DNA of 62,952 nucleotides from positions 1 through 62,952 of the forward strand of contig JAEOTR010000065.1 in assembly GCA_016839705.1 (NCBI GenBank), read 5' to 3'. The notes beneath the pieces were generated by a model that was not told the origin of the DNA, did not search any database, and worked only from the letters and a program-made list of their open reading frames with translations. Below are positions 42,393 through 51,900 of this stretch, piece by piece. The first letter of the stretch is position 1, and each line of letters begins with the position of its first letter. Source of the stretch: Promethearchaeota archaeon (GTDB taxonomy: Archaea > Asgardarchaeota > Lokiarchaeia > Sigyniarchaeales > SOKP01). A program made the position numbers and the translations under genes.

Positions 42393-45300
42393 TTGCCTAG
42401 TTCGAGGAAAGGGAAAAAAAAGAAAGACGATAATAAAAGTCAAACTTCAATATTTTCTTTTGCAGATGAGAAAGAAAAGGAGAAAAAAGTCTCTGCCGAG
42501 AAGGACGAAAATAAGGAAAAATTAGAGCAAAGTAGAGAAAAATTAGAGGAAAAACCACCTATTAAAGAAGAAGAAATCGAAAAATCAGCTATTAAAGAAC
42601 AAGAACCCGAAAAATCCCCTATAACTGAAAAAAAAGTAACCAAAAAAGCATCTCAATTAACATTCTTTACTAAAAATGATAAACCATTTGGATTAAAAGT
42701 GGGGAATATAAAATTAGATAAGGTTTTCAGAGAAGGGGTAACCTCAAAATATATTAGATATCTAATTAAACAAGGGGAAATAGTTCAAAATTTAGAAAAA
42801 GGATTATTACTTGATGTTGATTATGATGGTGGGTTAAATAAGGCTTTCTGTAAATTCTATGATTTAGCGACAGACGAAATAAAGATTTGGATAGATACTA
42901 CAGAGCATGAACCTTATTGTCTAAGTAATGAACAAATAGGAGAATTAGAAAAATTATATTTTTCAGAAAAAATCGGTCAAGCGACACAAAAGAAGAAATT
43001 AACTGATTACGCTGGTTTTAAACGATTTGAGAAAGTTAAGAAGTTTAATTTGTTAAGAGATAAAGAAATTGAGATGACTAAACTTTATGGTGAAACTCCT
43101 ACAAATATTGGGGGATCGGGTACGAATATTCGTAATATTTTGGGTGAAAATGACAAAAAAGCATGGGAAGCAGATATACGGTATCACTTGAACTATATCT
43201 TTGATACTCAATTAATTCCTGGTTTAATTTATACTATAAAAGACGGTAATTTAGAAGAATTAAATTATGAGAAGATTGATGAAGATTCAAAAATAATGGC
43301 TAGTGAGCTTCGAGATCTATTCAAGAGTGAATCTCCAGAAATCCAAGAGTTTTCTGAGAAATTCTTAGATATTTTTATTACTCCTATTCCTGATGTTAAA
43401 CGTATGGCAATGGATATTGAAGTTAAAGTAGGTAAAGATGATTATAGAATCCCTGATCCTCATCTTGCTAAACAAGAGGTTATCAGTATATCTTTTGTGG
43501 TTACTGATGGATTAAAACTGGTTTACATGTTAGAACGTGAGGAATATTCCATTAAAGAATTTCATGAAGATTTTCCTTCAGATGCTAAAGTTGTTTTGTT
43601 TAAATCTGAAAAAGACTTGATGACAGAAACATTTCGGCTTATGTGGAAATACCCTATAATCATCACCTTTAATGGAGATAACTTTGATCTTAATTATTTA
43701 TATCATCGGGCTGAAAAGCTAAAAGTAAACAAAGATCTTAATCCAATCCATGTAAAACGAGGATTTGGGATTATGTCAAAAGCAGAATGTGATTTAAGAC
43801 ACGGCATTCATATTGATGTATTTAATTTATTCTTTAATAGGAGTATTTCTGGATATGCTTTTGGAGGTGTGTATGAGAGTGCATCACTAAATGCGATTAG
43901 TGCTGCCTTATTAGGCGAAGAAAAATTTCAGCATGATGAGATAATTCATGAAATGGAATTTGATATTCTTTCATGGTATAATCTTAAAGACTCATTATTA
44001 ACACTGGAACTAACTAAATTTAACAACTCCTTAGTATGGAATTTAATTATATTGTTGTGCCGGATAACGAAGATGCCGATTCATGACATGGTTCGAAGGC
44101 AAATCTCAACTTGGATCCAGAATATTTTTTATTTTGAACACCGAAGAAAAAACTATCTAATCCCGAGGCGCTCAGAAATATCTGAATTCAAAAAAGGCGG
44201 GAAATTAATGTCCAGAGCTAATGATGAGAAATTCCAAGGGGCCTATGTTATCCAACCTGTTCCTGGAATTCATTTTGATGTTGTAGTTATGGATTTCGCA
44301 TCACTGTATCCCTCTATTATTAAAGAATACAATCTTTCATATGAAACTGTTTTATGCCCTCATAAAGATGATGAAGATAATCTTGTAAAAGGAACACCTT
44401 ATCATATTTGTACCCATAAAATGGGGATCTTTGCTTATGTAGTAGGATTTTTCCGGGATATTAGAGTAAAATACTTCAAACCAAAGTCCGGTGATAAAGA
44501 ATTAACAGAAAAACAACGCAACTATTATCAGACTATTCAACAGGCATTAAAAGTGTTTATTAATGGGTCCTACGGTGTATTTGGGAGTCAAAATTTTCCA
44601 TTGTTTTGTCTACCTGTAGCAGAAAGCACAACAGGTATTGGACAATATTCTATCAAACAAACTATCAAAAAAGCTGAGGAATTAGGTGTAGAAGTTTTAT
44701 ATGGAGATAGCGTTACTGGAGATACGCCCTTATTGCTTAGAAGAAATAACACTATTACAATTAAAAGGATTGATGAAATAGGTTCAGAATGGATTAATGC
44801 TGGCGATAAAGAAATAGCCTTTTCTGAATTTGAAGTATGGGGAGAAAAAGGATTTAATAAAATCAATAAAGTTATAAGACATAAAACAAAAAAGAAACTA
44901 TTTAGAATTCTAACACATATAGGAGTTGTCGATGTAACTGAAGACCATAGCCTTTTAACCAAAAATAAGGAAATGATAAAACCTGGACAAGTTAAAATAG
45001 GAACCGAATTGTTACATGCGTTTCCAAAAGAATATAGTGAAAATTTCAATTCAGATCTCTCTAAAGATGAAGCATTTGTATTTGGTTTATTTTATGCTGA
45101 TGGTTCAGCAGGAATATATGATACTAAATGGGGTTATAAATACTCCTGGGCAATAAACAATCAAGATAGAGAATTATTAACAAGAAGTCTAGAAATTCTC
45201 AATCAAATTGAAGCAAAAAATGGATTAGAATTTAAAATTATTGACACTATTGAATCTTCAGCAGTTTACAAATTAATACCTACAGGCGGGTTAAAAGAAA

Positions 45301-46385
45301 TAACCGAAAGATATAGGTCACTTTTTTATAATAAAAACAGTCAAAAAATAATACCAGATATGATTCTAAATGCCCCTTTTGAGATCAAGAAATCATTTTT
45401 CGAAGGATATTATTCTGGAGATGGAGATAAATGGGGACGAAATAAATTCGGGAACACACGACTTTCCAATAAAGGAAAAGTAGGTACAATGGGATTTTAT
45501 TATCTATTATCTGCTTTAGGTTATAAAGTAAGTATTAATTCAAGATTGGATAAACTGAATGTGTATCGATTAAATGCCACAAAATCATATCAAAGAAAAA
45601 ACCCAAATGCTATTAAAAAGATTATTCCTCTTGGAATATCTAAAGATTTTGTATTTGATTTAGAAACAGAAAGTCATCATTTTCACGCAGGTATTGGACA
45701 GATGATTATCCACAATACAGACTCAGTTTTTCTTAAAAATCCCAATAAAGATCAAATGAAAGAAATATCAAATTGGAGTAAAAAAGAATTAGATCTTGAT
45801 TTAGAAGAGGAAAAGACTTACCAATTTTTGGCATTATCAGATCGAAAAAAGAATTATATTGGAATATATAAGAATACAAAATACACAGATGTAAAAGGAT
45901 TAGTGGCCAAAAAGAAAAACACTCCAGAATTTATTAAAAAAGCCTTTAGTGAAATGATTGAACTATTGAAAAAAATTACAAATAATGAAGACTTCTTGAA
46001 GGCAAAAGATGAAATCATAGAGATCGTGAGAGATAATTTAAGGAAAATAGGGAAACCGAATACATTTGTATTAGGAGACTATGCTATAAATATTGGGTTA
46101 CAAAAAGATCTGAAAAACTATACTAAAACTATTCCCCAACACGTTAGGGCTGCTAAGGAATTAAGAGATGTGACAGGAAGAAACTTTCAAAAAGGTGAGA
46201 CAATCAGCTTTATTAAAAGTAAGGGAGCAAGCGGGGCAAAAGCAATTGAATTGGCTAAACTCCAAGATATAGATACCAAAAAATACAAGGAGTTATTAAA
46301 ATCTGCATTTGAACAAGTCTTGGATGCCCTTGGTATAACTTTTGATGAAATTCGAGGTATAAAAAAGTTGGATGCGTTTTTTTAA
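42393..46385 (+). CDS. polB: Family B DNA polymerase with proofreading exonuclease, interrupted by an intein
   Basis: The 1330-residue precursor gives a 994-residue polymerase after removal of a 336-residue intein. The 3'-5' exonuclease motifs are intact: MDIEVK (D341, E343), TFNGDNFDLNY and YNLKDSLLTLEL. Polymerase motif A is DFASLYPSI (D634) and motif B is KVFINGSYG. Motif C YGDTDS is split, with YGD at 770-772 and TDS from 1109. The last residues, IKKLDAFF, match a PCNA-interacting box except for the first glutamine. The first 95 residues are a charged low-complexity extension with two further aromatic PIP-like strings (QTSIFSF, SQLTFF). The start is TTG 42393. It should be a replicative or repair polymerase acting with the sliding clamp. 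Confidence 0.95.
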   Translation: MPSSRKGKKKKDDNKSQTSIFSFADEKEKEKKVSAEKDENKEKLEQSREKLEEKPPIKEEEIEKSAIKEQEPEKSPITEKKVTKKASQLTFFTKNDKPFGLKVGNIKLDKVFREGVTSKYIRYLIKQGEIVQNLEKGLLLDVDYDGGLNKAFCKFYDLATDEIKIWIDTTEHEPYCLSNEQIGELEKLYFSEKIGQATQKKKLTDYAGFKRFEKVKKFNLLRDKEIEMTKLYGETPTNIGGSGTNIRNILGENDKKAWEADIRYHLNYIFDTQLIPGLIYTIKDGNLEELNYEKIDEDSKIMASELRDLFKSESPEIQEFSEKFLDIFITPIPDVKRMAMDIEVKVGKDDYRIPDPHLAKQEVISISFVVTDGLKLVYMLEREEYSIKEFHEDFPSDAKVVLFKSEKDLMTETFRLMWKYPIIITFNGDNFDLNYLYHRAEKLKVNKDLNPIHVKRGFGIMSKAECDLRHGIHIDVFNLFFNRSISGYAFGGVYESASLNAISAALLGEEKFQHDEIIHEMEFDILSWYNLKDSLLTLELTKFNNSLVWNLIILLCRITKMPIHDMVRRQISTWIQNIFYFEHRRKNYLIPRRSEISEFKKGGKLMSRANDEKFQGAYVIQPVPGIHFDVVVMDFASLYPSIIKEYNLSYETVLCPHKDDEDNLVKGTPYHICTHKMGIFAYVVGFFRDIRVKYFKPKSGDKELTEKQRNYYQTIQQALKVFINGSYGVFGSQNFPLFCLPVAESTTGIGQYSIKQTIKKAEELGVEVLYGDSVTGDTPLLLRRNNTITIKRIDEIGSEWINAGDKEIAFSEFEVWGEKGFNKINKVIRHKTKKKLFRILTHIGVVDVTEDHSLLTKNKEMIKPGQVKIGTELLHAFPKEYSENFNSDLSKDEAFVFGLFYADGSAGIYDTKWGYKYSWAINNQDRELLTRSLEILNQIEAKNGLEFKIIDTIESSAVYKLIPTGGLKEITERYRSLFYNKNSQKIIPDMILNAPFEIKKSFFEGYYSGDGDKWGRNKFGNTRLSNKGKVGTMGFYYLLSALGYKVSINSRLDKLNVYRLNATKSYQRKNPNAIKKIIPLGISKDFVFDLETESHHFHAGIGQMIIHNTDSVFLKNPNKDQMKEISNWSKKELDLDLEEEKTYQFLALSDRKKNYIGIYKNTKYTDVKGLVAKKKNTPEFIKKAFSEMIELLKKITNNEDFLKAKDEIIEIVRDNLRKIGKPNTFVLGDYAINIGLQKDLKNYTKTIPQHVRAAKELRDVTGRNFQKGETISFIKSKGASGAKAIELAKLQDIDTKKYKELLKSAFEQVLDALGITFDEIRGIKKLDAFF
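44709..45716 (+). mobile_element. Intein with LAGLIDADG homing endonuclease in DNA polymerase B (motif C site)
   Basis: The intein covers precursor residues 773-1108. It begins with Ser1 (SVTGDTPLLL, block A) and has block B VTEDHSLL with the conserved T-x-x-H. Endonuclease blocks are GLFYADGSAG (catalytic Asp at intein residue 131) and FFEGYYSGDGD (Asp 238). Block F is DLETESHHFHAG and block G is MIIHN, followed by Thr+1 of the extein. All splicing residues are present, so it should be active in splicing, and the endonuclease acids are intact. The insertion splits the catalytic YGD/TDS, the classic pol-c position of archaeal polymerases. Confidence 0.93.
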
Positions 46386-46423
46386 ATAAAACCAAAAAAA
46401 AGAATAGAAATAATTTTTATAGA

Positions 46424-46840
46424 TTATTTCTTTTTGTTAAATTCATCTGGATTTCCACCAGCTTCAAGATATTCAGCATATTTTTTCAAACTTTTTACAA
46501 GCATCTCTCCTGCTATTCCAAGTATAGGTTCTTGACCTGGGTCATCAAATTCAGCCCAGATAGTTGCTTCTACGACATCTCCCTTTGGTTTTAGTACATA
46601 ACCTAAACTTGTCATTGGACTTCCTTCTTGAGTAGCAGAAAGACTTTCAGGAGGATTTGTTTCAATACGAGTTGAAGTAACATCTCCCACATTCGTTTTG
46701 AAGAAATAGTTACCTGGACCCAGCTCAGTAACTTTATTCACTACGATATTCCACCGTGCATAATCCCTGTCATCATCAATTATCTTGAATATCTTTTCTT
46801 GAGGTGCTTTAATATCCACTTTTTTTTCAACACGAGGCAA
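46424..46840 (-). CDS. SRPBCC (START/polyketide-cyclase-like) ligand-binding protein
   Basis: A 138-residue helix-grip protein. RVEKKVDIKAPQEKIFKIID is the first strand and helix of the SRPBCC fold, DDDRDYARWN the typical loop, and a long C-terminal helix (ILGIAGEMLVKSLKKYAEYL) closes the pocket. Members bind hydrophobic ligands or catalyse cyclisation; which applies here is not shown. The start is set at TTG 46840 because GGGTGA precedes it by four bases; the GTG at 46849 is part of that site. It converges on the polymerase gene and diverges from the duplicated membrane protein gene. Confidence 0.78.
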   Translation of the reverse strand: MPRVEKKVDIKAPQEKIFKIIDDDRDYARWNIVVNKVTELGPGNYFFKTNVGDVTSTRIETNPPESLSATQEGSPMTSLGYVLKPKGDVVEATIWAEFDDPGQEPILGIAGEMLVKSLKKYAEYLEAGGNPDEFNKKK

Positions 46841-46849
46841 ATTTCTCAC

Positions 46850-47153
46850 CCTCTATAGATTTGATATAAATCGTTTAAAATTTTTGGTAAATAAGTTTAG
46901 AACTTAAGGATATAAAAGGTTTTATTTTTTTATAAAGTAAATCAAATATGATTATGAGAAAAGCATTAAATGGACAATAGCCATTTACTTTCTTCACAAT
47001 AGTAAATTAGTGTTTTTACTTGTTGAATCCATAATATTGCTAGTAAAAATAAGAATTTACCAGTTGATTTCTGTATAATGTTTATATTCTATATTTAACA
47101 ACAGAAAGTTGATCAAAATCAAAATTTGATTATGAAATTTGAGAGGGAATTAA
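46850..47153. other. Divergent promoter region without a gene
   Basis: No convincing frame is seen. On the minus strand TTTATATC (about 46863-46870) is a TATA-like element for the SRPBCC gene. On the plus strand TTTATATTCTATATTT (47081-47096) is a TATA-like element for the membrane-protein gene, whose ribosome binding site is GAGAGGGA. A short inverted repeat AAATGG/CCATTT lies near 46967-46990. Confidence 0.35.
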
Positions 47154-48491
47154 ATGGTTGGTATAAAAAATTTTATGTGGGTATTTCCAATTTTTGGTGC
47201 TGTTTTTGGGATTCTTATATTTGTATTCCCTGTAATGAATTGGTATCTTGATGCATATTACTTTATGAATTGGTCTTACTGGATTTTTGGATTGGCTTAT
47301 TATCGTTATATTGGCCATGACATAACTGATCCTAGAGTCTTTGAGATTAACTTTACAACCAATCTTAACCTATTGATAGTTTCATTCATTACTATGATAC
47401 TTATCTCTGTGGCGGTAATATTTCTCATAATTGCAGGCATTTCTAACATGAGAAAATCCCTTTATAATAAAAAATTTATGACGAGAACAAGCATTGGTAC
47501 TATTCTATTATTTGCTGGTGGCATTTTATTTTGGGTAGGAGCGGGTTGGCCTACAACTCCACATTCGTTACCTTATCCTCCTGTTTCAAGTGTATGGAAC
47601 CTCTTTAATGGGGGATTTAGTGCATATACTCCATTTATCGGAGGTGGAATAGCATTACTTGGAATTCCTCTATACTATTATATCTTAAAAACGAGAGTTG
47701 AGAAATCAGCACAAGGAAAAGAAACTAGTTTAAAAACTAAAGGATTTAAAGAAAAAACTGGAGTGAAAAAATATATATGGGTCGTTCCAACTATCGGAGT
47801 TATTTTTGGGATTATTACATTTCTTGCCCCTGCAATTTCCTTCAGTTTTACTACTTATGCTTCGATGAATTGGTATTACTGGATATGGGGATTGACTTCA
47901 TATAGTCTTATTGACCCAGACCCATATGGACCTCCTGACATCTCAGAGATTGCTTTTACTAATAATACTCAATTATTAACTTTTTCAATTGTAAGTTCGA
48001 TAATGATCTTGGCAGGAGTAATAATCCTTTTAATTCAAGCTAGAGCTAGCAGGAAAAACATGCATTACAGTAAAAAATTTATGATAAGAACAGGAATTAG
48101 TGCGGTATTACTAATCACTGGGGGAATTTTATTTTGGGTAGGAGCAGATTGGCCAACAACCCAACAGACTGGACCTTTTCCTCTTGGTGTGAGTGTATGG
48201 ACCTATTTTAATGAAGGTTTTAGTATATATGCTCCATTTATTGCAGGGGGAATATCCTTACTAGGAATAACCGTACATTATATAATATTTAAATTTAGAA
48301 TTGAAGCGTCAAGGAAAAGAGGAGATATAAGTTATAAAATCGATGAATTTAGAGAGAAAATTGATGCGGTTTATGATATTGAAAAAGAAATAAATGACAA
48401 AATAGCTAAATTGGAGGAAACTCAAAGAAAAATCTTAATACAGATATCTGATTTAAGAAAAACTGACGAATTAGAAAACCCACCAATTTGA
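47154..48491 (+). CDS. Membrane protein made of two tandem four-helix repeats plus a coiled-coil tail
   Basis: A 445-residue protein. Residues 1-200 and about 203-385 are copies of one domain: each begins with a K-x-F/Y-x-W-V-x-P-x-x-G-x-x-F-G-I helix. Each continues with MNW-YWI-GL and a loop, then a long helix, a GGILFWVGA-WPTT motif and a final helix (YTPFIGGGIALLGIP, YAPFIAGGISLLGIT). Each copy has four membrane segments, giving eight in all. The last 60 residues (FREKIDAVYDIEKEINDKI and following) form a cytoplasmic coiled coil. No family is recognised. The conserved Trp and Pro in both extracytoplasmic loops suggest a structural or ligand-binding role. ATG start with GAGAGGGA upstream. 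Confidence 0.75.
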   Translation: MVGIKNFMWVFPIFGAVFGILIFVFPVMNWYLDAYYFMNWSYWIFGLAYYRYIGHDITDPRVFEINFTTNLNLLIVSFITMILISVAVIFLIIAGISNMRKSLYNKKFMTRTSIGTILLFAGGILFWVGAGWPTTPHSLPYPPVSSVWNLFNGGFSAYTPFIGGGIALLGIPLYYYILKTRVEKSAQGKETSLKTKGFKEKTGVKKYIWVVPTIGVIFGIITFLAPAISFSFTTYASMNWYYWIWGLTSYSLIDPDPYGPPDISEIAFTNNTQLLTFSIVSSIMILAGVIILLIQARASRKNMHYSKKFMIRTGISAVLLITGGILFWVGADWPTTQQTGPFPLGVSVWTYFNEGFSIYAPFIAGGISLLGITVHYIIFKFRIEASRKRGDISYKIDEFREKIDAVYDIEKEINDKIAKLEETQRKILIQISDLRKTDELENPPI

Positions 48492-48652
48492 ATTTGCAAA
48501 AAATCCAATATCGTAAAAGAGGTAACATTAAAAGAAATCCCCAAGGTTAGAAAAAATTCCTTAGAAATTATCTATTTTTTTTTTATATAAAATACGAGAT
48601 TTCCTTATTCTTTTTAAAGATGATAAATCGAAGAATTTTTTTAAGAACGGAA

Positions 48653-49723
48653 TTACAGGAAATAATAAAATATCCCCATTATCAAGGAACAAAAAATTGG
48701 ATTTAAAATATTGTCATCTATTCGTAGGTTTAAAAGGTCAATTATCAAAAACGTGAGTCCCCCACTAAAACCAATTAATATAATTTTTATGTATAATAAA
48801 GCGGGTTCGAATAACGCAACAATCCCTATACCAATTACAAAAGAAGTCAAAAATCCTGCGATATAACCAACAATCGTTTTCTCAGACGATTTAGGGAATT
48901 TTTTCTTACCAAATTTCAATCCAAATAATGATGCAGCCCCATCTCCGATAGTAGAAATTAATATTGATGCCGCAATTATACAGAATGGAAAAAAAAATAT
49001 AGGAACAAAGGATAGAGCTAAGACTGCGGGTCTAATGAAATCAAAGTTTTCTCTATGCCTCATAGACTTACTTAAAAGATTTAAGACATTATCGGGGATA
49101 AGATGGAATAAATTGTGATTTTCAAAAACAAAGGATAATCTTGCATAATCTAAAGCGCCAAACATTAAAATTCCCGAATAACCAACAGTCAAGATTAAAA
49201 ATCGAGCAAATTCTTCTCCAGTTATACCCCACGCTATGTCAGCATTCCATAGGCCTTCCCAAATATATATAGCAAAAATCCATAGGAAAATAACTAATCC
49301 GGCTGGAATTAAATGCAAAGCCTTTCTGTGGACATCAATTCTTAATTTTTGTAATCCTGCATCAGACTTTAGGTCGAATTTTTTTAAAAATATTTCAATA
49401 TTGCGTTTCTCCTTTATTTCTGGATGCTTCTTTATAACAAAATTATATTGATAGAATAGAATTAAGAATATCAAACTCGGTGTAAAAATACAAATAGAGA
49501 AGGTTGATAGCATTTGGAAAAATCTGATATTTGGATTATAGGCAGAAAAAAAGAGAGGATATATTATTCCTGCTGTCACCCATAAAAAGAATGTTAAGAC
49601 ACTGTTCATAAAATTATGATCCAAAGAATATTTCTGGTTCAATTTAATCGCATAATAGAATAAACCAGATCCACTTAACACAAAGAGGATCGTAACTGGC
49701 AACGAGACTATGTCATATCCCAT
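48653..49723 (-). CDS. Dolichol/polyprenol kinase-like (SEC59/DGK1/VTE5 family) membrane enzyme
   Basis: A 356-residue polytopic protein with about nine helices. The C-terminal part has the CTP-dependent polyprenol/phytol kinase signature: TIGDGAASLFGLKFGKKKFP followed by KSSEKTIVGYIAGF (together residues 258-291). An R-x-x-x-H pair in DVHRKALHLIPAG precedes it at about residue 130. Eukaryotic and archaeal members phosphorylate dolichol, diacylglycerol or phytol; in archaea the likely substrate is a polyprenol or geranylgeraniol used in glycosylation or lipid recycling. An N-terminal extension of about 125 residues adds several helices. It is the first of a run of minus-strand membrane-related genes; the ATG is at 49723. 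Confidence 0.8.
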   Translation of the reverse strand: MGYDIVSLPVTILFVLSGSGLFYYAIKLNQKYSLDHNFMNSVLTFFLWVTAGIIYPLFFSAYNPNIRFFQMLSTFSICIFTPSLIFLILFYQYNFVIKKHPEIKEKRNIEIFLKKFDLKSDAGLQKLRIDVHRKALHLIPAGLVIFLWIFAIYIWEGLWNADIAWGITGEEFARFLILTVGYSGILMFGALDYARLSFVFENHNLFHLIPDNVLNLLSKSMRHRENFDFIRPAVLALSFVPIFFFPFCIIAASILISTIGDGAASLFGLKFGKKKFPKSSEKTIVGYIAGFLTSFVIGIGIVALFEPALLYIKIILIGFSGGLTFLIIDLLNLRIDDNILNPIFCSLIMGIFYYFL

Positions 49724-49826
49724 GATATCTTTAATTAAAATTCTATTTCAAAAATATCTTTTGGAAAAAACATCCTTGCAAAAGAAAATGTGCTATTAAA
49801 AGGAAAATTAGGAAAGAAAAAGAAGA

Positions 49827-51104
49827 TTATTTAATTTCTGAAAGTTCTACACCTTTAGTCTCTTTTAGAAACAGGTACGCTATAGGGATGACAATGAAGT
49901 GTCCCATAACAAATATAATAAATGTTGTGCCTAATCCTACTAATAAAATGACTACACCGCTTAACATTAATCCAATTGTACCACCAATTCCCCCAACTAA
50001 ACTCCTAAATCCAATGCCGGTTCCTCTTCTATCCGTTGGCAACATTTCTAATGTAAGTAACCTAATAATGCCAATAGCACCCCAAGTTGATATGTGTGTT
50101 AAAGAATACCCGAATAAGACAATAAAAAAAGCATTTTCAGTACTATGAGCCCCAAATACCCATATTAGCACGGATATTGGCGCTATAAACGACCACAGAT
50201 ATAACAATGGTTTCCTTCCAATTCGATCTGCCAGAAAACCATTAATAGCGTAAGCTATGATAACTGCGAAAATCACTAATAAAAAAACAATAGTAACTTG
50301 ACCCTGAGTTAATATTCCTACATCACTGATATACTTCTCAAATAAACCTATATATATTCCCGAAATTCCCCGAAGAAAAACTATTAATAATAAGAAGGTG
50401 TATGGCTTACGACTTTCTGTTTTAAAAATTGATACAATATCCTCCTTAAAAGATCTTGATTCTATTGTACCCTTCTCTTTCATCATTTGATATCTTTTTG
50501 TCTCTTTTAGTGAGAAGTAAATGACAACGCATAATGGAAATCCTATTATCATGGGAAAAAACGTCATACCCTGCCAAAATGAGCCAGTTTCCTTTATAAA
50601 AATAAAACGTGAAATTACCATTATAATAGGACCTAATAATCCTGCCATTAATATAATATTTGAATAGTAAGCGCGTTTGTTAGGTTTGACTTCCTCATTG
50701 ATATAAATCAACCAGATATCACTACTGAAAAAAAATGATAAAAAAAACACAAAAATCATATACATGACAAAATTTAATGAAAAAAACATTCCCAATGCAG
50801 CAAGAGCCATCCCGAAAACGGTAATGCTTAACATTTTTTTTCTTCCAAGTTTATCAGATAAGTAGTGACTAAAAAATAGAAAATACATACCAATTGAGAC
50901 TGCACCTGTTGCGAATGCAATAATTGCATTTTGAACATCTTGTGGTTTATCACTTAAAAAACTCTCCGCTATAGTTGAAGGGATTGCTCCAGGAAACACA
51001 GTCGCATATGAGTCGAGGATTTGTACAAGCATTAATATGAAAATCATGTATAGGAAATATTTCCTTGATCTTCCTGTAAGCTTTTCATTATCATTCTCAG
51101 ACAT
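49827..51104 (-). CDS. Major facilitator superfamily transporter
   Basis: A 425-residue protein with 12 predicted helices and the two MFS loop signatures, DKLGRKKML after helix 2 and ADRIGRKPLL after helix 8. Others are KETKRYQMMKEKG at the end of the first half and the sugar-porter-like TDRRGTGIGFRSLVGG and LKETKGVEL at the C-terminus. This favours the metabolite/sugar-porter branch over drug exporters, but the substrate cannot be named. It is transcribed separately from the polyprenol kinase-like gene, with 103 bases between them. Confidence 0.88.
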   Translation of the reverse strand: MSENDNEKLTGRSRKYFLYMIFILMLVQILDSYATVFPGAIPSTIAESFLSDKPQDVQNAIIAFATGAVSIGMYFLFFSHYLSDKLGRKKMLSITVFGMALAALGMFFSLNFVMYMIFVFFLSFFFSSDIWLIYINEEVKPNKRAYYSNIILMAGLLGPIIMVISRFIFIKETGSFWQGMTFFPMIIGFPLCVVIYFSLKETKRYQMMKEKGTIESRSFKEDIVSIFKTESRKPYTFLLLIVFLRGISGIYIGLFEKYISDVGILTQGQVTIVFLLVIFAVIIAYAINGFLADRIGRKPLLYLWSFIAPISVLIWVFGAHSTENAFFIVLFGYSLTHISTWGAIGIIRLLTLEMLPTDRRGTGIGFRSLVGGIGGTIGLMLSGVVILLVGLGTTFIIFVMGHFIVIPIAYLFLKETKGVELSEIK

Positions 51105-51226
51105 AAAACCACTTTTCTCTTTTTCGATAAATTATTTGATAGAAAATTCTATCTTTAAATATTTAAAACTATCATAATTTTATAACAAGGAACAAGCTAG
51201 CCTTAATAATTTTTTTATGAATGATA

Positions 51227-51433
51227 CTAAGTAATAAATTTAATTATTAAATAAACTCCAATAGCTATTAATATTACAGAGATGATTATAATAATTGCCA
51301 TTCCTGTTAGCATTAGTTGAGAGACCCATAAGACCCACTGAGTGATTACGAGAGAGAGAAGTATAATTCCGAATGCAATCATGAATATCCCAATCGCAAT
51401 CAGAGACAAACTTGATCTTGTAGAATCTTTCAT
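51227..51433 (-). CDS. Small two-helix membrane protein, 68 residues
   Basis: The protein has a short charged N-terminus (MKDSTRSS) and two hydrophobic helices, LIAIGIFMIAFGIILLSLV and AIIIIISVILIAIGVYLII. It ends KFIT. The gene has a clear ATG in an AT-rich region; an out-of-phase overlapping frame (51240-51554) was judged a shadow. Small proteins of this design often associate with larger membrane complexes, but no partner is indicated. It lies between the MFS gene and the Tes-like pair. Confidence 0.6.
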   Translation of the reverse strand: MKDSTRSSLSLIAIGIFMIAFGIILLSLVITQWVLWVSQLMLTGMAIIIIISVILIAIGVYLIIKFIT

Positions 51434-51612
51434 AATTATTCACATCCTCTATTATTATTAGAAAAAAAGAATAATAAAAGTAATGAATAGAATTTGAAAA
51501 AATCATTTGAATTTTATTAAATTGTGTGTTAAATAAAATAGATTGATTTCTCAATACAAAATATAAAATAAGAAAAAATTACATAAAATATAAAAAAATA
51601 GATAAAAGAAAT

Positions 51613-51900
51613 CTATAATCCAGTTAATAAAATATCATCAAGTACTTTATGAACTTTCTTTAAATTCTCTTCACCAAGAGCCTTATCGACTTCTAATTTG
51701 AGATTTAAGAGGGCACTTAATCCAGATACTACTGTATTTTGTAAGAAATTATTGAATACACTTTTCTCCGCATTCTTGTCTTTAAACTCTTCAACTCTCT
51801 CAAGCATGACTTTCTCATATTCTTCAGCAGTTGTAGTTCTCAATTCTGTTAGTTTACGAATCTTCAACCCGTCTTTTATTTCTACATGATCTTCAGACAT
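51613..51900 (-). CDS. Small helical protein translationally linked to the Tes-like enzyme
   Basis: A 95-residue acidic, helical protein (MSEDHVEIKDGLKIRKLTEL). Its ATG directly follows the radical SAM gene's TAA (TAAATG), so the two are almost certainly co-translated. A hydrophobic helix-like stretch, SVFNNFLQNTVVSGLSALLN, might sit at a membrane or protein surface. I recognise no family. The tight linkage suggests an accessory subunit or regulator of the lipid-modifying enzyme; this is inference from context only. Confidence 0.65.
   Translation of the reverse strand: MSEDHVEIKDGLKIRKLTELRTTTAEEYEKVMLERVEEFKDKNAEKSVFNNFLQNTVVSGLSALLNLKLEVDKALGEENLKKVHKVLDDILLTGL

Noticed and set aside
44588..45049. 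A 153-codon minus-strand frame inside the polymerase/intein gene
   Set aside because: Antisense to conserved polymerase motif C and intein block A; no start signal and no protein-like pattern.
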